DNA of 64,000 bases from Ornithinimicrobium murale. GTDB lineage: Bacteria; Actinomycetota; Actinomycetes; Actinomycetales; Dermatophilaceae. The stretch lies in contig NZ_QLVD01000004.1 in NCBI RefSeq assembly GCF_003352835.1, positions 62,001 through 126,000 on the forward strand, written 5' to 3'. The position numbers and the translations under genes were made by a program. Below, in pieces: positions 58,193 through 64,000 of this stretch. The first letter of the stretch is position 1, and every line of letters begins with the position of its first letter. Below the pieces are notes generated by a model. That model did no database searches. It was not told where the DNA came from and was given only the letters and a program-made list of their open reading frames with translations.

Positions 58193-59304
58193 GCTCCCAG
58201 AGGTCGACCCCGCCGACCGCCGACCCCCGGGAGGCAGCCCCGGGAGGCGACCTCGCGGCATACCTGCAGGTCTCCCGCGGAGCTCTGCAGCTGGAGGTGG
58301 ACCTGCAGGTCCCGTCCGGCCAGGTGGTTGCCCTGCTGGGGCCCAACGGGGCCGGCAAGACCACGGCGCTGCACGCGCTCGCGGGTCTGCTGCGGCTGCG
58401 TGCGGGCTCGCTGACCCTCGGTGGCCGGGCACTGGACGACCCCACGACGGGCACCTTCGTCCCCGCGGCGCGCCGCGAGGTGGGCGTGGTCTTCCAGGAC
58501 TACCTGCTCTTCCCGCACCTCACAGCGCTGGAGAACGTTGCCTTCGGGCTCCGGGCCCGCGGGGTCGGCCGCGTGGCAGCCCGGGAGGCTGCCGGGGCCT
58601 GGTTGGACCGGGTGGGGCTGGCGGACCGCGCGGGGGTGCGCCCCGGTCAGCTCTCCGGAGGGCAGGCGCAGCGGGTCGCCCTGGCCCGGGCCCTGGCGAC
58701 CCGGCCACGACTGGTGCTGCTGGATGAGCCCCTGGCCGCCCTGGACGCCGCGACCCGGCTCGAGGTGCGCGCCGACCTGGCGCGGCACCTGCGGGAGTTC
58801 GGCGGCAGCGCCGTGCTGGTCACCCACGACCCGCTCGACGCGATGGTGATCGCCGACCGGATCATCGTGCTCGAGCAGGGGCGGGTCGTGCAGGACGGCG
58901 CCCCCGCGGAGGTGGCCAGGGCACCGCGGACCGAGTATGTCGCACGCCTGGTCGGTCTGAACCTGCTCCGTGGGGTGGGCTCGGGGCCGGTGGTCTCGGT
59001 GGCTGCTGGCGGGGTGCTGCACGTCGCCGACCCGGTGGACGGTCCGGTGCTCGTCGCCTTCCCGCCCACCTCGGTCACCCTGCACCGCCAGCGGCCCGAG
59101 GGGTCGGCCCGCAACGTCTGGCGGGGCGCGATCCGCGCCCTGGAGCAGCACGCCCACACGGTGCGTGCGCAGGTCACAGCTGCGGGTCACCCGCTGGTGC
59201 TGGCCGACGTCACCCCCGCCGCGGTCGCTGACCTGGACCTGGCCGTGGGGGCAGCGGTCTGGGTGTCCTTCAAGGCGACCGACACCCACGTCTATCCGGG
59301 GTGA
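58189..59304 (+). CDS. modC: Molybdate ABC transporter ATP-binding protein (ModC)
   Basis: 371 residues: Walker A GPNGAGKTT (about 50-58), signature LSGGQAQRV, Walker B VLLDEPLAALDA, switch LVTHDPLDA, followed by a C-terminal TOBE domain (about 300-370) that in ModC-type proteins binds molybdate or tungstate and inhibits transport. GTG 58189 overlaps modB. A longer frame upstream is only a shadow of modB. Confidence 0.93.
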   Translation: MSSQRSTPPTADPREAAPGGDLAAYLQVSRGALQLEVDLQVPSGQVVALLGPNGAGKTTALHALAGLLRLRAGSLTLGGRALDDPTTGTFVPAARREVGVVFQDYLLFPHLTALENVAFGLRARGVGRVAAREAAGAWLDRVGLADRAGVRPGQLSGGQAQRVALARALATRPRLVLLDEPLAALDAATRLEVRADLARHLREFGGSAVLVTHDPLDAMVIADRIIVLEQGRVVQDGAPAEVARAPRTEYVARLVGLNLLRGVGSGPVVSVAAGGVLHVADPVDGPVLVAFPPTSVTLHRQRPEGSARNVWRGAIRALEQHAHTVRAQVTAAGHPLVLADVTPAAVADLDLAVGAAVWVSFKATDTHVYPG

Positions 59305-59319
59305 GCCAGGGACGCAGGC

Positions 59320-59727
59320 TCAGCGGTGGAGGACGACCTCGACCTCGAAGCCCTGGCCGTCCTGCAGGAAGAGTGCCGTGTGCTCCGGGCCGCCGGCGTG
59401 CGGATAGCGTTCGGCGAACAGCTCCTGCCAGCCGTGGTCCGGCGCAGCCGCCCGCAGGGCATCGAGCGCCGGTCGGTCGGTGCTCGTGAGAGCCAGGTGG
59501 TTCAGGCCGGCTCGGAGCCGGTCGTGGCCTCCGGGTCGGAGGTCCGGTGACTGCTCCACCCCCAGGTAGGTGCCGTCCGGGTGGATCCAGCTCAGCCCCT
59601 CCCGCCACCGCTGGTGCTCGCTCCAGCCGAGCTCGTGCAGCAACCACCCCCAGGAGCGGACGGCGGCCTGGAGGTCGTCGACCCAGAGGTCGAGGTGGTG
59701 CAGGGCGCGGGCGGTGCGCTCAGTCAT
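59320..59727 (-). CDS. VOC-family (glyoxalase-like) protein
   Basis: 135 residues, two beta-alpha-beta-beta-beta modules: ALHHLDLWVDDLQAAVRSWG opens the first and LNHLALTSTDRPALDALRA the second. Metal-type His and Glu positions (HHLDLW, LNHLAL, FEVEVV) are kept. Substrate unknown. It follows the SGNH hydrolase with an 8-bp overlap and converges on modC (15 bp). Confidence 0.85.
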   Translation of the reverse strand: MTERTARALHHLDLWVDDLQAAVRSWGWLLHELGWSEHQRWREGLSWIHPDGTYLGVEQSPDLRPGGHDRLRAGLNHLALTSTDRPALDALRAAAPDHGWQELFAERYPHAGGPEHTALFLQDGQGFEVEVVLHR

Positions 59728-60550
59728 CGGCCCGGTCCTCGCTCGCGGCCCGGACCGGTGTCAGGGAGGGGCGTTTGGGCGGCACGTTGTCGCCGGAGGA
59801 GGTCCCGCGCAGGCGCCGACCCACCCACGGGGCGGCGTACTCCCGCGCCCAGGTCGCGTTGTCGCGGAACGCCTCGAGGCGTCCGGGGCGGGGTTGTGGC
59901 GGCAACGGGATCCGCCAGTCCGCCTCCTCGGCGGTGTGCCCGAGGGACTCGTAGGCAGCGAGTGCCACGCGGCGGTGCCCCTCCGGGCTCATGTGGATCC
60001 GGTCCCGCCCCCACATGCGCCAGTCCCGCAGAAAGGTCAGCGCCCACTGGTTGAGCAGGTAGGCACCCTGCCGCTCGGCGATCGACCAGAGGTGGCCGAC
60101 GTAGACCGCAGCCTTGCCACGGGTCCGTTCCACGATGGGTGCCCCAGCAGGGTCGCTCGGCGTCGCCATCAGCACGTCGGAGCCCGTCGCGCGGATGCGA
60201 GCGACGGCCTCCTCCAGCGCGGCCGCCAGTGCGTCCGGGTCGGCGCCGGGGCGCAGGATGTCGTTGCCGCCGCCGATGATGCTCACCAGGTCCGGCTGCA
60301 GCTCCAGCCCGCGGTCGACCTGACGACCTGCGATGTCGTGCAGCCTCCGGCCCCGCACCGCGAGGTTGGCGTAGTTGAGGTCCGCGGTATGGGCCGACAG
60401 CAGCGCAGCGAGCCGGTCGGCCCAGCCGATCAGGCCACCGTCGGTGTCCGGGTCGCCCAGGCCCTCGGTCATGGAGTCGCCGAGGGCGACATAGCGACGC
60501 CACGGTCGAGCCTCGGGTCGGATACTGCCGGTGCGGGTGCTGCCTGTCAT
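59720..60550 (-). CDS. SGNH/GDSL hydrolase
   Basis: 276 residues. Block I YVALGDSMTEG with the nucleophile Ser26, block II NLAVRGRRL, block III IIGGGNDIL and block V DRIHMSPEGH (Asp and His of the triad). A cytoplasmic esterase or lipase-like enzyme, no signal peptide seen; substrate unknown. ATG 60550 was chosen because CAGGAT lies 7 nt upstream; ATG 60559 is 3 codons longer. 19 bp after the ArsA-like gene. Confidence 0.87.
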   Translation of the reverse strand: MTGSTRTGSIRPEARPWRRYVALGDSMTEGLGDPDTDGGLIGWADRLAALLSAHTADLNYANLAVRGRRLHDIAGRQVDRGLELQPDLVSIIGGGNDILRPGADPDALAAALEEAVARIRATGSDVLMATPSDPAGAPIVERTRGKAAVYVGHLWSIAERQGAYLLNQWALTFLRDWRMWGRDRIHMSPEGHRRVALAAYESLGHTAEEADWRIPLPPQPRPGRLEAFRDNATWAREYAAPWVGRRLRGTSSGDNVPPKRPSLTPVRAASEDRADD

Positions 60551-60557
60551 GGAGACC

Positions 60558-60563
60558 ATCCTG
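60558..60563 (-). promoter_or_regulatory. -10 element of the SGNH hydrolase gene
   Basis: Minus-strand CAGGAT, 7 nt before ATG 60550. It overlaps the small gap after the ArsA-like gene. Confidence 0.4.
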
Positions 60564-60569
60564 CCGGTC

Positions 60570-61601
60570 TCACGCGAGATAGCCGAGTAGCCGCTCCAGA
60601 CCCGGCTCGCCGAGCACCTCGTCCGCCAGAAGCGGGACCTGCACCGTGGGTAGGTGCGGCAGTGACCGGGCCAGCTCCGCGACATACTCCTCCTCGACCA
60701 GACGTCGGGAGGCGAGCAGGTCGCCAGCATCGGCCGGAGAGCGCTTGTTGATCACCACGGCCGCGACGGTCATTCCCGAGCGGGTGAGCTGCTCGTGCAG
60801 CTCGACCGACTCCAGGACCGGCAGCCGCTCGGCGGCGGTCACGATCACGAAGGCCGTGCCGGTGCGGTCGGTGAGCACCTCCCGCAGGTGGCGGAAGCGC
60901 TGCTGCCGGCGGTCGAGCACCGAGCGGATCTCCTCGTCGCGGTGTGCCCGTCGGTCCTGGGTGCGGCGTGGGCCGATCGAGGTGCCGGAGCCCGGGAGCC
61001 TCCGCGATCCGATGAGCTCCGCGGCGTCATAGTCGGCTCCCTCCAGTCCGCGCAGGGCCGCCCCGAACCGGGCGGAGCGGTCCTGGCGGCGCAGCAGCCC
61101 TTCGGTCCAGGCCTGCATCAGTTCGGGCAGTGCGATCAGCCGGGTGGTGTGGCCGCTCGGGGCTGTGTCGAAGATGACCAGCTCCTCCGGGTCGCGCTGC
61201 TCGACGACCTCGGCGATCCGCTCCAGCACCGCGGCCTCATGCGTTCCCGGGGCGTCCCGCGCCAGATCCAGGTGCTTGTCGACCTCGCCCTGCAGGTTGT
61301 CGGCCATCAGGCGCCGCACGGTGGCCCGGACAGCTCGAAGGTGCTCCTCGGTCGTGCGGGCGGGGTCGATCTCCAGTCCCCGGAGGCGCGGTGCCAGCTC
61401 GATCGGTGAGTCGCCGACCCGGCGCTGCCACAGGTGGCCCAGGTTGTGGGCCGGGTCGGTGGACACCACGAGGGTGGGGCGGCCGGCGCGGGCGCGGGCC
61501 AGGCCGAGCGCGGAGGCCACGGCCGTCTTGCCGACGCCGCCCTTGCCGCCCACGAAGAGGACATCGCGGTGCCGGGCGAGATCGCTGAGTGGCTGGGGCA
61601 T
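60570..61601 (-). CDS. ArsA/Get3-like ATPase without cysteines
   Basis: 343 residues of the ArsA/GET3 branch of the SIMIBI NTPases: deviant Walker A VGGKGGVGKT (17-26), STDPAHNLG as switch I, IFDTAPSGHTTRLI as switch II and VINKR near the base-binding loop. It contains no Cys at all, so it has neither the metalloid site of arsenite pumps nor the zinc CxxC of Get3. A single ATPase half, expected to be a dimer. AGGAG precedes ATG 61601. It is 48 bp after the small CC-tailed protein gene and downstream of cstA, all on the minus strand. Confidence 0.85.
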   Translation of the reverse strand: MPQPLSDLARHRDVLFVGGKGGVGKTAVASALGLARARAGRPTLVVSTDPAHNLGHLWQRRVGDSPIELAPRLRGLEIDPARTTEEHLRAVRATVRRLMADNLQGEVDKHLDLARDAPGTHEAAVLERIAEVVEQRDPEELVIFDTAPSGHTTRLIALPELMQAWTEGLLRRQDRSARFGAALRGLEGADYDAAELIGSRRLPGSGTSIGPRRTQDRRAHRDEEIRSVLDRRQQRFRHLREVLTDRTGTAFVIVTAAERLPVLESVELHEQLTRSGMTVAAVVINKRSPADAGDLLASRRLVEEEYVAELARSLPHLPTVQVPLLADEVLGEPGLERLLGYLA

Positions 61602-61649
61602 CAGGCTCCTGGGCAGTGGCGGGCGGGAACGAGCAACGGCACGGCTGCC

Positions 61650-61925
61650 TCAGCAGCACGAGAAATGGTCGAGGGGGGAGCGGTCCAGGCCCATGCGCTT
61701 GTGCCAGTCGTGGAACTGGTCGTAGACGACCGGCAGCAGCTCCACGGTGTAGTAGCTCACCGGGTTGGGCACGCCGAGGGCCTCGGCCATCACGATGACC
61801 AGGAACAGGTCGTCCTCGTCCTGCTGGGCACGGGCGAAGGTGCGCCGGTAGGGGCCGCTGTAGAAGTCACGCAGCCCCGCAGCCACCTGCCAGAGGCGGC
61901 TGCGGGACTGGTCGGAGTCCTCCAT
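61650..61925 (-). CDS. Small protein ending in Cys-Cys (cory-CC-star type)
   Basis: 91 residues, soluble and mostly helical: RLWQVAAGLRDFYSGPYRRT, EDDLFLVIVMAEALGVPNPV, then LLPVVYDQFHDWHKRMGLDR and the terminal HFSCC. The only two cysteines are the last two residues. It resembles the short families known by the name cory-CC-star. YbdD, the partner of CstA in E. coli, is equally short and also ends in Cys-Cys, though I see no other similarity. It lies directly after cstA (20 bp) and before the ArsA-like gene. GTG 61928 is an alternative start one codon earlier. Confidence 0.82.
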   Translation of the reverse strand: MEDSDQSRSRLWQVAAGLRDFYSGPYRRTFARAQQDEDDLFLVIVMAEALGVPNPVSYYTVELLPVVYDQFHDWHKRMGLDRSPLDHFSCC

Positions 61926-61933
61926 CACGCTGG

Positions 61934-61939
61934 AGGCTA
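61934..61939 (-). promoter_or_regulatory. Possible internal -10 element before the CC-tailed gene
   Basis: Minus-strand TAGCCT, 5 nt before GTG 61928 and 8 nt before ATG 61925. It would let the CC gene and the ATPase gene be expressed apart from cstA. Confidence 0.4.
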
Positions 61940-61945
61940 CTCCCG

Positions 61946-63664
61946 TCAGTCCTGTGGTGCCCGCTCCGCGGCCGCGCGCTCGGCCTCCTGAGCGAGCTCG
62001 GCGTCGTCGTCACCGACGTAGTTGCGCGCCGACCGCATCGCGGCCGCGGCCTCGACGATCACCCAGAGTGCTGCCACGAGGATGACCAGGTCCAGGGCCA
62101 GGAGCAGCCAGTTCTGAGCCTCCCAGAAGGTGCCGAGCTGGATGAACAGCGCATAGATGGTCATCACCGCCACGAAGACCAGGGGGATCAGCGCGGGCAG
62201 CGGAGTGCGTCCTCGCCGCAGCAGCATGATCGCCACGATGGACAGGGTGAGGGCGGCCATGAGCTGGTTCGTGGTGCCGAACAGGGGCCAGATGAGCAGC
62301 CCGCCGGAGCCGTCCACACCGGCGCCGAACGTCAGTGCCAGCGCGACGCCGACCGCGATGACCGTGGCGACGCCCTTCCCGAGGGCCATGCCGGCGATGT
62401 CGCCGATCTCCTGGACGACGAAGCGCTGCAGGCGCACCCCGGTGTCCATCGTGGTGGCGGCGAAGAGGATGGCGGTGGTGGCCAGGATCGTCGCCGACAG
62501 CGACTGGGACAGCCCCAGGCCGCTCTCCACGATGGCACCGCCGCCCTGGACGAACGCGCCCACGCTGCCGGCGCCGAACTCGGAGTAGGTCTCCCGCCAC
62601 GCGCCGAGGGTGGCGAAGCCGGCGGTGGCGGCGATGATCGCACCCAGCGCCAGCAGGCCCTCGCCCACCGCGCCGAAGTATCCGACGAAGCGGGCGTCGG
62701 ACTCCTTGTGCAACTGCTTGGAGCTGGTGCCCGAGGACACCATGCCGTGGAAGCCCGAGACTGCGCCGCAGGCGATGGTGACGAACAGCAGCGGCACCAG
62801 GCTGGGGGTCCCTGCCGGAACCTCGTTGTTCACTGCAGGGGCGACGATCTCTGGGCGGGCGATCAGGACCGACCCGTAGAGAATGCCGAGCGCGATGAAC
62901 AGCTGCAGACCGTTGATGTAGTCGCGCGGCTGCAGCAGGACCCAGACCGGCAGGGTGGAGGCGATACCGGCGTACAGGAACAGGACGATGATCCAGAAGG
63001 CGTTGTCCGGCAGACCCATGACCGTCTCCGGAAGGGCGAGCGGCACCTGGTCGCCGATCCAGATGAGGGTGTAGAGCGCGACCACTCCCACCACGGAGAC
63101 GACCGGCAGGCTCCACTTCAGCTTGTAGATCGCCTGGCCCACGAGCAGGGCGACCAGCAGCGCACCCCAGGTCGGGATCACGGCCGTGGGGGTGCTGACC
63201 AGCAGGTTGGAGATGACGACCGCGAAGGCGGCGTTGACCATCAGCAGGAGCAGGAAGATGACCACCAGGAACAGGTTGCGTCCGTGCTTGCCGATGTAGC
63301 GACCGGACAGGGCGCCGATCGACTGGCCACGGTTGCGGATCGAGGCCCACAGGGCGCCGAGGTCGTGCATCCCTGCGAAGAAGACAGTGCCGATGGTCAC
63401 CCAGAGGAAGGCGGGCAGCCAGCCCCAGATGACGGCGATGGCGGGTCCGACGATGGGGGCGGCGCCGGCGACGGATGTGAAGTGGTGTCCCCACAGCACG
63501 TACTTGTTGGTCGGGACGTAGTCGACGCCGTCCTCGAACTGGTGCGCTGGGGTGGTGCGGGAGTCGTCGAGTGCGTAGATCCGGCTGGCCAGGTACTTCG
63601 AGTACAGGAAGTAGCCGGCCAGGATCATGGCGACGCCGATGAGTGCGAGTACCAGGGAGTTCAT
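61946..63664 (-). CDS. cstA: Carbon starvation protein A (pyruvate/peptide transporter CstA)
   Basis: 572 residues with about 15-16 membrane segments, shorter than E. coli CstA (701). Conserved blocks: TNKYVLWGHHFTSVAGAAPI, GPAIAVIWGWLPAFLWVTIG, VSGFHGMVSSGTSSKQL and WPLFGTTNQLMAALTL. CstA-type proteins are known as pyruvate symporters and peptide-uptake-related proteins. ATG 63664 has AGAGGCAG upstream and a minus-strand TAGGGT about 35 nt away as possible -10. It heads the cstA - CC protein - ArsA-like ATPase set. Confidence 0.94.
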   Translation of the reverse strand: MNSLVLALIGVAMILAGYFLYSKYLASRIYALDDSRTTPAHQFEDGVDYVPTNKYVLWGHHFTSVAGAAPIVGPAIAVIWGWLPAFLWVTIGTVFFAGMHDLGALWASIRNRGQSIGALSGRYIGKHGRNLFLVVIFLLLLMVNAAFAVVISNLLVSTPTAVIPTWGALLVALLVGQAIYKLKWSLPVVSVVGVVALYTLIWIGDQVPLALPETVMGLPDNAFWIIVLFLYAGIASTLPVWVLLQPRDYINGLQLFIALGILYGSVLIARPEIVAPAVNNEVPAGTPSLVPLLFVTIACGAVSGFHGMVSSGTSSKQLHKESDARFVGYFGAVGEGLLALGAIIAATAGFATLGAWRETYSEFGAGSVGAFVQGGGAIVESGLGLSQSLSATILATTAILFAATTMDTGVRLQRFVVQEIGDIAGMALGKGVATVIAVGVALALTFGAGVDGSGGLLIWPLFGTTNQLMAALTLSIVAIMLLRRGRTPLPALIPLVFVAVMTIYALFIQLGTFWEAQNWLLLALDLVILVAALWVIVEAAAAMRSARNYVGDDDAELAQEAERAAAERAPQD

Positions 63665-63732
63665 GGTGTGCTGCCTCTGTCCGGGGGCGGGGTACCGGTC
63701 ACCCTAGCGACTCGCGGACCGTCCTGGTGGGA

Positions 63733-64000
63733 TCACGACAACGACCAGTCGACCGGTGTGCCGCCCTGTGCGACCAGCAGGTCGTTCGCGCGGCTGAACG
63801 GGCGCGAGCCGAAGAATCCGCCGCGAGCCGACAACGGTGACGGATGGGCGCTCTGGACCGTGGGCACGTCGCCCAGTGCCGGTGCCAGTGACCGGGCGTC
63901 CCGACCCCACAGGATCGCCACCAGCGGGCCGCCGCGCCGGGCGAGTGCGGCGATGGCCAGGTCGGTGAGCTGCTCCCAGCCCCGGCCCCGGTGGCTGGCC
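63733..64000 (-). CDS. ung: Uracil-DNA glycosylase, family 1 (N-terminus cut by window edge)
   Basis: 89 codons of the C-terminal end, open to the window edge. [11 protein letters not shown] is the strand before the catalytic loop, and [20 protein letters not shown] contains the catalytic His and the minor-groove Leu loop. It ends with [14 protein letters not shown], as in Ung. It removes uracil from DNA. The Asp-containing water-activating motif lies outside the window. Confidence 0.93.
   Translation of the reverse strand, partial: ASHRGRGWEQLTDLAIAALARRGGPLVAILWGRDARSLAPALGDVPTVQSAHPSPLSARGGFFGSRPFSRANDLLVAQGGTPVDWSLS

Noticed and set aside
60570-61601. Arsenite-pump ATPase ArsA
   Set aside because: No cysteines for metalloid binding and no arsB, arsC or arsR nearby.

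Overview
The window is high-GC DNA from an actinobacterium. It carries three mycothiol genes (mshD, mshA and a mycothiol-dependent formaldehyde dehydrogenase), an F420-type LLM oxidoreductase, GlnR, CarD, SenX3/RegX3, an HbhA-like protein, an Rpf-like protein behind a c-di-AMP riboswitch, and many leaderless genes. Gene content and order suggest the order Micrococcales, most likely near Intrasporangiaceae or Ornithinimicrobiaceae; this is inference, as no 16S rRNA gene is present. Both ends cut through genes: ppk on the left and ung on the right. No insertion sequence, prophage, CRISPR array or rRNA was seen, and there is one tRNA (Thr, TGT).

Layout. 1-4.4 kb: ppk (partial), mshD, glnR and a membrane protein. 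4.5-6.8 kb: a DUF222/HNH nuclease gene with a LexA-like box, a 36-bp tandem repeat array and a nitrobindin-like gene. 6.9-15.2 kb: LCP cell-wall ligase, YgfZ-like protein, BKACE enzyme, an XRE regulator with an 18-bp operator in front of an HbhA-like gene, asparaginase, dtd, DUF2516, hydrolase and cupin. 15.2-22.5 kb: methyltransferase, mshA, a YbjN protein, then senX3-regX3-gpmI on the minus strand and phoU divergent from them. 22.7-37 kb: carD, an ispD-kinase fusion, ispF, cysS, rlmB and a NUDIX gene. This order is conserved in actinobacteria but is interrupted here by mscR, an MBL hydrolase, orphan pstS, yidC, a two-component system and others. 37-47 kb: a maltose/trehalose-type ABC importer with its LacI regulator and a TTGCAA-type operator, next to trehalose synthesis genes otsA/otsB. 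47.5-52 kb: a membrane-anchored Ser/Thr kinase, the riboswitch-controlled rpf-like gene, tRNA-Thr and a SurA-like lipoprotein. 52-59.3 kb: FUSC transporter, SDR and acyl-CoA dehydrogenase, then a molybdate uptake operon (regulator, modABC). 59.3-64 kb: VOC protein, SGNH hydrolase, an ArsA-like ATPase, a small protein ending in Cys-Cys, CstA and ung.

How it works together. Many genes are tightly coupled by 4-bp ATGA/GTGA overlaps (senX3/regX3/gpmI, otsA/otsB, modA/B/C, mscR/MBL, mshA/ybjN). About twenty genes show a TANNNT-like -10 hexamer 6-7 nt before the start codon and no Shine-Dalgarno sequence, which indicates leaderless transcription; I used this to choose several starts. The candidate I find most worth following is the cstA - CC-tailed small protein - cysteine-free ArsA-like ATPase locus (60.6-63.7 kb), which may be an actinobacterial counterpart of the CstA-YbdD pair with an added ATPase. 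Other notable points are an ispD that seems to lack any ATG/GTG/TTG start covering its first strand, an IspD-kinase fusion joined by a repeat-bearing linker, replacement of the usual phosphoglycerate mutase beside SenX3/RegX3 by the unrelated GpmI, and a repeat shared between 37.0 and 49.6 kb.
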